64,000 nucleotides of DNA from Glandiceps talaboti (GCF_964340395.1 NC_135553.1:3614001-3678000); one strand, 5' to 3'. Numbered from the stretch's first letter, positions 40,601 through 52,787 are shown. Program-made: numbers and translations. The notes: generated from the letters alone by a model not told the origin.

Positions 40601-43600
40601 CAATTAAGTAATCATCATACTTACTTCTATTTCCATTCTGGCTTCACTGAGTGCTTCTTTTGCAGCTTTGGTTTCATCAGACTGAGCATGTAACTGTGCT
40701 TCATACAAGGCAATCTGTTCTTTGAGTCTATCCACTATTTCTGTTAGCCTGTCTACATACAGATCTTGTCTTTGTTTATCTGTTTCAGATTTAGTGACTT
40801 CAGTGTCTGCTTTCTCAGCAGCTCTCCTCATCACTGCAATGTCAGATCTGATATCTTCCTTGGCATTCATCATGTAGAACAATCTAGTGGCCAGGTTCTC
40901 TACTTCAGTTTGAAGCTCAGAAGCTGAAAGACAACAATGAAAATAAAAGTTACTAATGTTTTATTTTATATACATGATGCCCTACAGCTTGCCTTAGGTT
41001 ATTGTATTACATGAGATAGTGTCACTACACCCTCAGTAAGAACTGATTTTGATAGGAAGCTGTCAGAAAATCAAAACACAAAATGTATTTAGGTATCTAA
41101 CAAGTCTTGATAACTGAGTGACTGTTCTTAAAAACAAATAGCGCCCTCTAAGAATTAAGTGATACTGTGATCTACCATAGACAGTGGACGTCTAGGGATC
41201 TACACAGGTTGGTGACATAAAGTGGAAACTGACATAAATATATGTAAACACTGCTGGTACTAGAATTAGAGCAGAAAGGTAATAAATAGAATATTTATGG
41301 TCCTAAAGAATTCAGTGACTTTTCTGAATTATTCAAAATGGTTGATATTCTACATTGTCCATACTCAGTTTGTTTAGTCTGAAAAAGAAATTTTTTAAAA
41401 AAGAGTTTGTTTTGACTGACCTGTTTTATGTTGTTTAGTCACGTTTGATTGGGAGTATTTGTAAAAGTTTCTAACTTCTTCCAATTCTTCTTCACACTGG
41501 TGTCTGACTTGATTAGTTTGACCAAATTCATCATGTAATTGTTCTAATAACATTTGCTGTCTTGCAAGTTCTTGTTGTAGTCCGTACAGATTGACACCTA
41601 TGTCTTCTCTTTCCTTCTTCTTGTTTTTCAATGCTCCAGACTAAAATCAAAGTTGAACATTTTCTATCTTTATCACAATACTTGCCGTGGTGTATCAAAT
41701 GCTACTTTCTGGTTCCTCTAATGCTTTCAAGAGTCTGACAGGTCTTACATTCAAGAAACAAATCACAAATAAAAAATGGATTCTACAAGAAAGTACGCAA
41801 ATAAAACTAATGAATTTCACTTAGTTGGTTTCACCTCATAGAAATTTAATAAAGAAAGAATGTACATTTCATGATTCCAAAATGCAGGTAAAGGCTTTGT
41901 CTAAGCAGGTCTTCCATGACAGTGTCTGAGATATAGTTGAAATATATGAGACATCAATTACAAATTTTGATTTTTCATACTATTAACTTTTGGGGGTATT
42001 TTAAATGAAACTGATATTTTGAGTAGTTTCATTCAGGTTTCACTCCAAAGGAGGGGATTTTAGTATTAATTATAATCTTTGAAAGGTTACTGACTATTTA
42101 AAATTAATCAAATATATACAAAATGTGTATTGTAAGTGTAGGATTCAATTATCACTAATACTCACCAATTCTTGAAATTCTAGGGTCACTTTCTCGTTTT
42201 GTTTCTTCAGGTGAGACTTCAAGGCGATTTGGAATCTTTTCATCAATGGCTGTAAAATAATTAAAAAAACAGAATATTTGTTAAAATCATGTTGTTATAT
42301 ATCTGAATGAAATATGGAGTTTCAATTTGACATTAAAAAAAGTATTTCTAAACTGATACTTGCCTATAATGAATACATGATGCAATGTCTGTGATTTTCA
42401 AAAGTGTGAATTATAAAACAATCCATGTGTTTGGCATGCAGAAAAAAGTTTGGAATTTACGAGTTACATGATCTGGATGCAAGATAAAGTACTGACACTT
42501 ATATTGTCAGGGCAGACATTACTAAACCTGAAACTTACATAACAAGGTCTGGGTACAGAACTTAGCAGTTAAACTTATATCATCAGAACACAAAACAAAA
42601 CTTTGGAAGTTACAAGGTCAGGGTGTAACATAAAGTATTAAAACTTACATGGTCAGGGTCGAGGACAACCATCTCACTTTCTTCTTCACTGACATCAGAG
42701 TCAAGGCCATCATCACCATCGTCGCCATCATCATCTTCTGGGATATCATCGCCATCACTGTCAGCATCTAAAGCTCCGATATCATCATGCAGCATTAGAT
42801 CAGTATGTAGAGGTGGTGGTGGTTCTATTCAAATGACAAGATGAATGACACATTTTATGGCATGATTAGTTATAAAACTTTTAGATTGAAATCGCAAACA
42901 GCCACAGAAAAGAAATTGTTTGATAGTACGCACTTTTTGTATTTATTGAATAAAACAAAGTTGCTCTTAATAATAGATTCCAGATAACTAATCATATATG
43001 TTGTCATAGTTGGGTAAATTATGATTTGATTTTCATAATGTTTAATCAAGAGAATGCACATTATTATAACTAATACATATAGCAGTTCCTTCTATTGGGG
43101 TCAACACACATACTACTATGTACTAACTACAAACTGTGCTGACATGTTTTACAATTATTTACCTGCAGCAGCTGCTGATTCCATACTTGCTGGTCTATCA
43201 TCTTCTGCTGGTGGTGGCGGTGAAGGTTCACCAGCTGGTTCTTCCATTTCAGTTGCTGGTGGTGGTGTCGGTGGTGGTGGTGACTGTTGTGGTTGTGTAG
43301 GATCACCTGCCTGACTTGCAGCACGACTTCCACGACCTGACCTCTGTGACCCACCTGACCTGGCAGATCTTGCAGACCGACCTGATTTGGCAGATGATGC
43401 TCTGCTAGGTGGACCAGATGGTGGTTTTGTTTCTACTGCAGCTTCTTCAGCAGGAGGTGCTTCACCTTCTGAAGTCAAGGAAACCATCAAATTTATTAGT
43501 ATCAGTAGCACGACTTTCAATAAATAGGTGATCCACTATAGCTTATTTGATTCAAGTTGGTTTTCATCTTTTTATATGTTTGATAATAATGTAAATCACA

Positions 43601-44880
43601 TGATTTGTTATTTAATATCACTGATCTGTAATTTTGGCTATATTGTTTTTCACTTTGATTTTGAAAAAAAATATATCACTTGACTAGAAAGTGACAACTT
43701 ATGATGAGTTACTAAGTTACATGTATATTAATAATTTTATAAGTGCAAAATGGAATGTGCTGGGTTATCTTTGCACTGACTTTGAACAAATTTCAAGTCT
43801 AGATAAAACTGCTTAGTATGAATTCAGGCTATTTGTGTAGGATGAAAAGAGGGATCAAGTTAACATCTGCACCAGCTTTTGCTACTGCTACTTTTATATA
43901 TAGACCCAAATTCAATATCATTCGTTTATCTTATTATCTCCATGATTTTACTGTTCTCATTTCACATCCTTACCTGCAGGTGGTTCAGCCGGCTCTCCCT
44001 CAGTTGGTTGTTCTTCTGCTCCCTCAGCTGGTGCTTCACCTTCACCCTCTGCATTTCCTTCTCCCGCATTCTCTCCATCAGCTGGTTGTTCACCATCCTC
44101 ACCAGCTGGTTGCTCGCCATCCTCCTCAGCTGGTTGCTCGCCATCACCCTTCGATTGTTTCCCATCTATATCAGTTGGTTGTTCATCACCTCCATCTGCA
44201 GCTGGTTGTTCTTCTCCTTCAGCTGGTGCCTCCCCAGCCTGTTCCTCAGTAGCTGGTTGTTCTGTAGCTTCTTCAGCTGGTTGTTCTGCTGCTTCCTCCT
44301 CTTGAGGGGCTTCCTCTGCATCTTTAGCACTTGCTGGCCTGGAAAATAATTATTTAACACTAATTAAATTGTCTCTTGCAATAAGGAAAAATATTTTGCA
44401 CAAGATGTATGAATATGAATGTATGAATAACACTCCACATTTTTTTTGTAGAAAAAATGTATAATATTTTTTCTGGGCAGTGTATTTAGCGATAACCTAT
44501 GTAGTAGTAGAACATTATTTCTGTACATAGTGAACGTACTTTATGAAATTAAACATATTTCTTTACCTTGCTTGGCGTCTTTCAAGTCGTAAACAAAAAG
44601 CCTACAGTTGAATTTTCATTTTCAACATTTCTGATATCACGAAACATGGCAAAGTATAATATTATTGTCAATTATGTCAACTACAGAATCAGGGTTTTAA
44701 TCATCTTGCACAAAAGTCGTTGTTCTGTTGACGAAGAAGTGATCTAAATATAATGAGCAAATAACCAATGCTGTGTAAAAGGTAACTAACATAATTTAAT
44801 CGTGTAATTGTTGATCAATATAAGTAAAATACGAGAAATCTAGATGGGTTTCATACAGACCTGTCTTCGTTGTCCGCCAT
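34568..44880 (-). CDS. CCDC40: Coiled-coil protein CCDC40 (axonemal 96-nm ruler)
   Basis: There are eighteen exons: 44880-44861, 44578-44567, 44338-43974, 43468-43163, 42824-42649, 42249-42166, 41640-41421, 40923-40625, 40100-39997, 39658-39415, 39133-38951, 38682-38437, 38028-37815, 37372-37203, 36707-36616, 36175-35866, 35378-35220 and 34816-34568. They give 3453 nt or 1150 aa (human 1142). With CCDC39 the protein forms the ruler that sets the 96-nm repeat, docks inner dynein arms and the nexin-dynein regulatory complex, and is needed for ciliary motility. Residues about 10-132 are disordered with EQPA repeats, 133-234 are Ser/Arg/Pro-rich, and 235-293 are strongly acidic. The rest is continuous coiled coil with conserved blocks such as VGVNLYG-like, LFYMMNAKEDIRSDI, QDLYVDRLTEIVDRL, AERQIMLWEKK, GEIRAMKAEIHRMQVR and VDRINQEYPHIQPAL. 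The 12-nt second exon is the least certain part. Confidence 0.96.
35437..35703 (-). mobile_element. tRNA-derived SINE in a CCDC40 intron
   Basis: Read on the minus strand the element starts GTCGGTGGCCAAGAGGC, which contains an A box-like TGGCCAAGAGG. About 35 bases later it has GGGTTCAAGC, resembling a Pol III B box. A conserved-looking body follows (GGTTTTCCCCGGGTACTTCG), and the 3' end runs into AATAAAGATTATTATTA, an ATT-type tail. Length about 265 bp. The tRNA-like head, body and simple tail are the standard layout of a SINE mobilised by an L2/CR1-type LINE. It lies between the exons at 35220-35378 and 35866-36175. Confidence 0.75.
37505..37636. repeat. (CTGT)n then (TG)n microsatellite in a CCDC40 intron
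   Basis: A degenerate TCTG/TCTA-rich tract (about 37505-37588) runs into a pure TG repeat (37589-37636). Open frames here are artefacts. Confidence 0.9.
39220..39278. repeat. (CCA)n trinucleotide repeat in a CCDC40 intron
   Basis: CAT, CGC and CCA triplets expand into a nearly pure CCA run. It lies between the exons at 38951-39133 and 39415-39658 and is outside the coding sequence. Confidence 0.9.
40131..40570. repeat. 21/42-bp higher-order minisatellite in a CCDC40 intron
   Basis: Two related 21-bp half-units, AACTACATTATCAACACACA plus one base and AACTACCTTATCAGCACTTA plus one base, alternate to give a 42-bp higher-order unit repeated about ten times. Both periods are multiples of three, so the plus strand keeps an open frame with a 14-residue repeat (HYQHTELPYQHLKL). 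Its place inside an intron of an opposite-strand gene, and the absence of any other coding signal, make it a false frame. Confidence 0.93.
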
Positions 44881-45045
44881 CTTGTTGCTATGCCGAGGTA
44901 AACTACGCAAAGCATGACGGGAATAAACATTAAGTCACATGATAATCACTGAAAGTCACATGATTTGTCCAGGTAGTGAATGAGTCTCACCTCATTATAA
45001 TATTTATGCTAATACTAATTTATTTTGGTCCAAAGATGGCGTTTG
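44862..45045. promoter_or_regulatory. CCDC40 promoter region, probably divergent
   Basis: On the minus strand the CCDC40 start codon sits in AAGATGGCGG. On the plus strand a similar AAAGATGGCG occurs at about 45034-45043. Between them are two identical AGTCACATGAT elements with TCACATGA cores at 44935-44942 and 44956-44963, 21 bp apart. TCACATGA is the M-box type E-box recognised by bHLH-zip factors such as MiT/TFE and USF. No canonical RFX X-box was found in this interval, although motile-cilia genes often have one. Confidence 0.45.
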
Positions 45046-45072
45046 ATGAGGAGCACAGATGAAGGGCCGAAC
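45034..45072 (+). other. Possible 5' exon of an unidentified plus-strand gene
   Basis: The sequence AAAGATGGCG is followed by a short frame that stops (MAFDEEHR). A second ATG follows (ATGAAGGGCCGAACAG), and directly after it a good donor (ACAG|GTAAACG). This may be a first exon divergent from CCDC40, coding M-K-G-R-T at its end or entirely untranslated. No downstream exon could be recognised in the remaining 19 kb, so the gene cannot be named. A second short candidate frame, MSNVDGELAER at 45303-45338, ends at GTAGCA and is weaker. Confidence 0.3.
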
Positions 45073-48000
45073 AGGTAAACGTATATTTTCTTTGTTATAT
45101 GCCCAATTACGCTATTTTCTTTACTTTTTAAAGTGAAAAGAACGATTTAGTTGGTGATATCTGAACTCAAAATCTAGCAAAAGTCGACAGAGCGATTAAA
45201 ATTGTCCACCTTTATACACGAACGAGAGGAGCGCTGTAAATAAAACAAGCCGAACGATTCACCGTGCACACACACAGAGTGTGTTTCCTTCCGTACTTCG
45301 ACATGTCAAATGTCGACGGGGAGCTGGCTGAACGGTAGCAGTCAAGTTACCCAATTGTACAGAAAAGACGTCTGTATTTATAAGTTTTTGCGCACTCTTT
45401 TAATATTCCTTTAATATTAGAAACATTTCTTGTAAACTTGCCATTTTTTTTGTCGTCCTAGTTCTATTCAGGAAGTTTGGCCTTTTAGTTTTAAAACACT
45501 TTTCATATATTGTTTTCTCCTTTATCGTGCTTTGTGAATACAATTGGGGAGGGGGCTCAGGTTTTTCATACGTACCAAATGTAGGGTATCCGGGGATCTT
45601 TTCATTTTCATGACAGATTATTCAAAAAGAAATTAAGAATGTGAATGTATATAAAAACAAATAAAAGAAAACATGTTCTTTACGAGTATTCCCACTTCCT
45701 TGGTATTGCAAGCTTTTAGTCAAACATGTTGTTCCAAATTTTAAACGTACACAATCTAAAATTAGAAATCATCTCAACATTATAAACCACAGACATTTTT
45801 AGTGAAAAATAAGTAACATTGAATCAATATGGATCTGCTGGTGTTGTAGCTATTTTTGTACTCCAAGGTTTTCTATTCTGTGATCGAGATATTGAAACAA
45901 TGACATAATGTAACCAGATGGTAATAGACATAGTTATGCTTTAATCCAATTTTAACCCACAAATCAATTAGAAACAAGTATTCACTCTACATTACTATTC
46001 ATAATATTAGGCAATTATTTTGAATCTTAATTTGTTTGTCATGTGGTTGCATTCTAGATGTCAAAATAATTCCAAAATTATTTTGATAAAAAAAAATTAA
46101 AACAATTCCGAAAGTATTATGATAAAACCAAAATGAATTTAATTTATTTTTTGTGAACAACGTGTTATTTGTCTGAGTAAATTTAAATTATTTAAAAGAG
46201 AGAAAAAAATCAACAAAACATTATGTAAATATTACTATTTATGTACTTTTTTAGTGTAATATTCATAATTTTTATCACATATTGAAATTTTTCTCAGACA
46301 GAAATACAGTCAAAATATAAGATTTTCAAACTTGCTGTGAATGTCACATTATTTTTTGGAGTTGAAAAATGAGTGGCAATTGTATTTTATATTTCATCAA
46401 TGTGTTTGCTAGACCATTCTCGCAAAACAGAGCTATATTTCTTTGAAATAAAAGTAGAGACCGGCTTGTTAAGAATGGTACTGTAAAATGATCGTGGTTT
46501 GCGATGATGTGCTAGACGTTCTGACAGCTTTCTAATTTGTTTTCTGTCAATTTATCACTGCCAAGTGGGAATAACATTAATGATTTCCATGTGGTGACCT
46601 ACTGATTGAAGAAAGGTAACCCTAACCTTGGTGTCATTCAGGGGTCAATATCCTGTCTGTATAGCAGTCACCACTTCCTGACATTGTTACCCAAAGAAAA
46701 CAAATTTACAGTCAGTTGTTTTTAATACTTCAGTAAACAAAAATCTACAGAATATCAAAATGTGAGAATTATTATCTGAATTTGTCTCTTATAGATGATG
46801 TAATTATCAGTTGGCATGGCTGTTTTTAAAAAGTTTGTGTACCTGTAAATTGTGATTCACCAGGTTCAAAACAGATCATGAAATCTTAACAGTATTTGTA
46901 CCCTATGATGACTCAAGGTGTGAAGTATGTCTTTACTGTCAGTGATTCTGACTAATTCTCCTTTTAAATATCCTTTAAATCTGTCCCTGATGTTACAGCT
47001 GATTCAAGGTCATGACCTTACATTTATTAGTTGCACACCTTTCAAATATGTGTATGTGTCATTTATGTGAGAAGTAAATAAACAAACAAACAATCAAATC
47101 TAACTAGACTGAAGCTGATGAGTTGATAATGTGTAGATAAAATGTCTAAAAAACTATACCACGTCCACACTTTAAATGTTGGCATCTGTTCCAGGGCCAT
47201 ACAAGTGTGAGTTAAAACATTTATATGGTGTGTAAACAATCTGTGCTAGGTAGGCAATAACACTAAATCTACCAGAATTGGCAGCATATAAATTAAAAAC
47301 ATCAGTAGTCAAAAGGTAAATATTCTTTTCAATTTCTGTAATTTTTTTCAGAATTAATTCGGCAGAGTGTTCACAGGTGGCCACTGTAAGCAAATATTAA
47401 ACTGAGATGTCTTAATAACAAATTTGAATTGGTCAAAGAGCAGTGTGTTGATTTTTTTTTCAAGAAACAGGAATTTTTGAAGTCTTTCAAAAATGTTTTT
47501 TGATTTTTTAAAGTATGTTTTCTTTTCCTATATTACGGCTAACAATAGTAACATGTAACTGATACTAAAATCTTATTTTCCATTTTTGATGAATTTAAAA
47601 GATTTTAAAAAGATATGACTGATGTGAGGGTACGATGATTGTATAAAAATGTACATCTGAGTTAATTAAACAAATTTGAGAATATCATTATTTTCAGCCA
47701 TCCAGCTGTTTTCATTCTTACATGACAAATGTCATTTATTACACAATACTGTGTAAATATTCGATTTGAAATATGAGAAAAGATTTCCAATACATAATCC
47801 TACTATTAAAATACAATGTAAACATGATTAATTATTCCCAATCACTGGGCTTTGAAGGGGTTTTGATTCGTAATGAAATAAATGCATCATTGAGCAGAAA
47901 TATCATTTCAGCTACGCTGTATAATAATATGTTCAACAATTTTTTGATTTCAGTCTAACTTTCAGTTTATTGCAAGAATATTTACCTTCATAGATGTATC

Positions 48001-48842
48001 AAAAGGCATTTTTCTGCAGTGACCTACATTTTCACCCAAATTGATGTGACCTATTATGAACAGTATTTATACTCATGTACTTTTTCTGAAGGATTCTCTG
48101 TAGTAATTAATCTTTGGTTTACACTGACTCCCAATCACTCAAATGTTCAGTGAAATAATTAATTGTAATGAGCTGGTTTCTTCCGATAATGTCTGAGGTG
48201 GTAGATCAATTATCTTAATTTATTCGTCATGTTGTCAATGTGAAGTCACAGCCTCATGTGAAACACTAACTGATGTATTTATTGGTGAGAATGTAGCCAG
48301 GTGTGACTGGAATGGTGACATCTTTCGATTAACATGATGCTGGCCACATCATTCAGTGGGATGTTACACTTAAATCAGTCATCAACATTTCAATCCTGTG
48401 TAGTTAGGACAGAAGTGCATGATCACAGTATTCTAGGGGCCATCAAGGATTTCATCTAGAGTTGACAGTAGACACGTTCAGAATCCATTAAATTACAACA
48501 TAGCTAACAGATAATAAAACAAAAATAATTCGTGAATAACAAATGCCGTCTATTAATTGTTTTTGATCTCTGAATTAGAATTTCTTTTATGTTGATGGTT
48601 AAGGCAGAAATACTTGACAATATTATCAAGCCAAGGTGAAAATTATTCTCCAGGATGCATACAAAACACCAAATTTTGCTTTGTTCTCCATCAGACAGAA
48701 GGACCAAGTATATTTAGGCCTAAAAAAAATAGTTTGGTTTTGGTTACCCTACCCCCACCTTCTTTTTCACTGCTGATCCTAAACTTTTCTTTTTATGTAT
48801 TTGAGAAAGCAAATAAATAATAGAGTTGCGAAAATTCTGAAG

Positions 48843-48852
48843 TCTCGCGAGA
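48843..48852. promoter_or_regulatory. Isolated TCTCGCGAGA motif
   Basis: This 10-bp palindrome with two CpGs is identical to a motif known from vertebrate CpG-island promoters (bound by BANP, also linked to ZBTB33). Here it is isolated in AT-rich sequence with no recognised gene start next to it, so function is uncertain. Confidence 0.3.
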
Positions 48853-49814
48853 AATAGTGGATGCAGAAACTGACATCAACTTAAAAAGACAATATAAAAC
48901 TGTTCTTCCAATCTGTAATGGTTGTACATCTGATGGGAAGAAACAATAACACAGAGACAATATGGAAAACAATGCAAAACATAACTACCTGAACTAGACA
49001 CTCACACATTTAAAAAAAATCAAAAAAGAAAAAGAAAAGAAATCTACCTACCTCACCTATTCTAAAATTGAGCGTAATTGGAACCACACAATTTTTTAGG
49101 CCTTTCCAGTATGCATGAGATCTTACTGCCTGCTACTTTTGTGAACGTATGCTATAATTTCTCACTCACGTCAGTCATATTGTTATCAGGACCAGCTCCT
49201 TTTCAGTCTTTTGTACCCAGTACATGTACCCTGCTGTTTGTTTTGTGTTCACCTAATATAGCTGTTTGTGTTCACCTAAAGTTTATTTATACATGTACAT
49301 TCTCAGGTCAATAGGATATTTTTTTACACAGAGTAATGTAAGCTACCCGGTGTAAAAATGAGATCCAATATACTATTTATAAACTGGATGTATTACAAAT
49401 GTATATGAAATGGTTTTCAATAACCATGCCAGTCTTCTTACACACTCATTTCATACTAACACTAGATTACAGTAATTATGGTACTTCTTTTTTTTTCACC
49501 ATAACCTCTCTATATTGTCAATGTATCCTTTTCTTTTGTTCAAGGTGACTAATAAGCCTGATGGGCTGGGAGGTATTTTATTACTTCATGTCACTATGAT
49601 AAAAATTATTTACTTCCTTACTTATGGTGCAGAAGAAGAAGATTTCAACTTTCCTATTTTACTTTTCTTTCTTTGATAAAAGATGTGTGATAACTTTTAT
49701 CAGGTTGCCTACACATACACAATTTGAAAATAGATTTGTCTTGCAAATTCTCTTTGTGATTGGTCCCCACTTTAATAGCAAACATTGATCGAATTATTGC
49801 AAGTATTGTACCAT

Positions 49815-49846
49815 ACCATAGACCCTGTTGGTGGAGGGTCTATGGT
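49815..49846. repeat. 12-bp perfect hairpin, 8-nt loop
   Basis: ACCATAGACCCT (49815-49826) pairs exactly with AGGGTCTATGGT (49835-49846). It is compact and GC-richer than its surroundings. No RNA family is recognised. Confidence 0.5.
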
Positions 49847-50341
49847 TGTACATTATAGTGTTCAATTTTCAAGCAAAATCTTGTAATAAGATATAGAAAC
49901 CACTTTTGTTGGCCTTATTACAAAGCAGCTGTTTTACTATAAATAGCGTTATGGAGGTGTTGAAGGTATTTATAGAAATATGTACTGACTGTTTGCGTTT
50001 TAATTTACTGTTTGATTAATATGCAACAGCTTAAAGTGATGGAAAAAAATAATTAAAATTCAGTCTGTCTTATTGGTATATTGATTAATCTTGTGATATT
50101 TCAATTATATGCAGGTGACGTAGCAATAAATATTGATGTTGAAGTATGAGTGATTTCTGAAAATGTAAGAGTTAAAAATTAACCCAAATTAGAATAATTG
50201 GTAATATCCATCATGGAGTATTCCAGACAAGTATTGAATATAGACTTTAGTTGAATCTGAAATATACCCAAGATTTGTCAAATAGATTTTGGTGAAAGGC
50301 AAAACATTTTTTTGAATATATATATAATATAGTTTGTTAAC

Positions 50342-50343
<2 letters not shown>

Positions 50344-50374
<31 letters not shown>

Positions 50375-51040
50375 TTAATTTCTTAGAAAACGCACTACAC
50401 ATACGTCACAGTGCGATGTACAGAAACTCTAAAAAGAATATGCAAAATTTAAAAATACACATTGCAAGTGGTAGGGTAAAGAACACACAGTCCTGCGGTG
50501 AAATAAATGTACAGCAAAGCAAAAAACGAATCACTGATAATACATATTAAAAAGATAGGTTTTCAAACCGCGTTTAAAAGACTCAACATTCCTTGCAGTA
50601 CGAATCTCTACAGGTAACTTATTCCACAGTGATGGCGCGCAAACTGAAAAGGCTCTCTGGCCGTATGTCTTACTGAATGTACCGCGGGGTGGAATCAGAC
50701 GTAACTTGTCTGCAGAGCGGAGATCTCTAGAAGGAACATACTGCTCTATCAGCTCTGTCAAATACACTGGTGCAAAGCCTCTGATTACTTTAAAAGTAAT
50801 TAACATAACCTTGAACTTAATACGTGCTTCTACTGGCAGCCAATGTAAATCAACTAATACAGGTGTAATATGGTCAAATTTACGGGAACGACTAACTAAA
50901 CGTGCTGCAGCGTTTTGAAGAGATTGCAAACGGTGAAGCTGATCTTTGTTAATTCCATACAAGAGACTATTACAATAATCTAACTGAGTTGTTACAAATG
51001 CGTGTATCAATTCTCTCTTATGTCCTAGACTTTCCCCTTA
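50344..51040 (-). mobile_element. 5'-truncated CR1/L2-like LINE, ORF2 C-terminus
   Basis: An open frame of about 159 aa on the minus strand (51010-50531) reads LIHAFVTTQLDYCNSLLYG, then LQNAAARLV, LHWLPVEARIKFK, GFAPVYLTELI, and ends with FSVCAPSLWNKLPVEIR and FKRGLKTYLF. This is the C-terminal end of the LINE reverse-transcriptase protein in the Jockey/CR1/L2 groups. A 3' UTR of about 190 bp and an (AAT)n tail (plus-strand ATT repeats at 50343-50374) follow. The 5' part is lost, as is usual for such LINE insertions. The remaining frame is intact, so the insertion is fairly young compared with the LINE at the left edge. Confidence 0.88.
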
Positions 51041-51228
51041 GAGTCTACATGTATGGTAATTTTGTTTTGGAATCCAGGTATGATGACATGGGAACTCTGG
51101 TAGATTTTACCTATTTACCTCCCTTACAAAAACATAGAGTCTACATGTATGGAAAAAATGGAATCCAGGTATGATGACATGGGAACTCCGGTAGATTTTA
51201 CCTCCCTTAGCAAAAACATTGTACATTT
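51041..51228. repeat. Two tandem copies of an approximately 96-bp unit
   Basis: GAGTCTACATGTATGG, GGAATCCAGGTATGATGACA and GGTAGATTTTACCT recur with a 96-bp offset (starts 51041 and 51137). The first copy has a small internal insertion. It abuts the 5' truncation point of the LINE. Confidence 0.85.
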
Positions 51229-52787
51229 GTACATTTGTCACATTGCTGTAGATAATTGTGCTAAAATCTGTGTAGTTTCCTAGTCACATTATCTCAGTAC
51301 TGTAGTAATTTTGTGAATATTGTCCAAGTGTTTTATTCTCATTCATATCCTCACCATAGAGTGATCTTGTTGTTCAGTAGAGAGAATATAGTGATAAGCG
51401 AATTGTGAGATTTGCCATCCGTGTGTAATGACCCTTCTAGTCTCCCTACTAGCTATATACAGTACTCTTACTGATCCATGGTGTGTGCTCATTATTTTTC
51501 TTTTTGTACAAATGAATACGAGGTACACTTGTAACAATAAAGCGGCATTTCCCTGTGCAGTCAAATTTTTAATACATAGATGAATAAATGTAGATCTATA
51601 CTTTTGCTGAACATTGTGTGGAAAAAATGGTAGCATTGAAGAAAATTTATTTTTAACATGATAAATCCCCTATTTTGTGGGTAAACGTTTTATGAATTAA
51701 TGCAGTATAATAATGCTATATAGTATAGTAAATAATATGCTTCAGGATGCACTTGCGGACTTCATGTGACCTTGGTAATGTATACATTACTGTATGTAGC
51801 TCACATTTACTGCATCTGTTGTTTTCCATGGTTTTCCTGAGAAACCAAAGTAAAAATATGGTGTACTTGAATAGAGCATTATCTGTCCAATGTTAGCTTT
51901 GACGTCATATATGTAAGACAACTTTGAAGTTTTGATATTGGAATTTAATCCAGATACTTTTATGGTAGGAAGCCTTTTCTGAGTGATAGAAGTGGCATCC
52001 TGAGACAGCATATCACTATGAAGTATTGATTGTATCTACTCTCGATGACACTGATGTTGCAAAGCAACCAAGGATCAGCAGCATTAGGGGGAAGCAAATG
52101 CTACGCCCACACATTTTTAAAGATGTGGGCATGCATAATGGATTTGAAGATGTTAAAAGCTGTGTGTTGGAGTTTTCCTGTGAATTTGAAGGAGCTCTTC
52201 CTAGTCTGTGTTTACAACATGTGGGGCATGGAATGGGTTGTTTGTCTCACAGTAAATGAAAACTTCAATGACTTCTGTAATTGGTTTCCATCCAAAAGTG
52301 AAAGGCAAGTAGCAGCAAGGTAACTGAAGTGTTTTTCAGGACTGAATTGATAATCTCCTTCTCTGACTGTTAGCGAGAAAATCTATATCGCAAAGCCAAG
52401 ACATTTTTATTCTGATTCCAATTTTAATGTTTCAACTAGCCCAGAGACTAATTTTCCATATCTGTATCTGGCTTGACAATGTTATGCCAGAAGCTAGAAG
52501 CCAAGTCGCAGAGCTATATTTCCACAGATCCTAAGAATATTTTTAACTCAAGTTTCTGCAGATAGAGTCACCCTGTGTTATTTTTGTTAAGTCATTGAAA
52601 TCCCAAGAGACTATTCAAAATAATCTTTCAGATATTTGTTTTGTAAAATATTATTTTTTCATTGGATGGAAAACATTTGAAGAAGGACATTTAATTTTGT
52701 GGTTTGAGAGGAAATAAGCAAATGCCCTTGAATCAACAGGTGGTCATGAACTCAGCCATTTTATCATTTGTTTGGTTGGAGGGATTA

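Larger units (their letters stand above)
45076..50343. other. Non-coding stretch, no gene recognised
   Basis: No exon-like frames with splice support or protein character were found on either strand. The DNA is AT-rich unique sequence. Noted within it are TCTCGCGAGA at 48843-48852 and a 12-bp perfect hairpin at 49815-49846. It could be the first intron of a gene starting near 45040. Confidence 0.5.

Noticed and set aside
43054-43314. Plus-strand Gly/Ser-rich frame
   Set aside because: Antisense shadow of the Pro/Ser-rich fourth exon of CCDC40.
43818-44349. Leu-rich and Ser/Leu-rich plus-strand frames that look like membrane proteins
   Set aside because: They are antisense shadows of the EQPA-rich third exon of CCDC40, which is supported by splice sites and frame on the minus strand.
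44880-44910. Possible RFX X-box upstream of CCDC40 (GTTGCTATGCCGAGGTAAAC)
   Set aside because: The half-sites are too far apart and the second half is not a good match, so a canonical X-box is not supported.
52026-52323. Overlapping 77- and 97-codon frames
   Set aside because: No protein family resemblance and no splice context. A short GCCCACACAT/ATGTGGGC hairpin lies there, but nothing supports coding.
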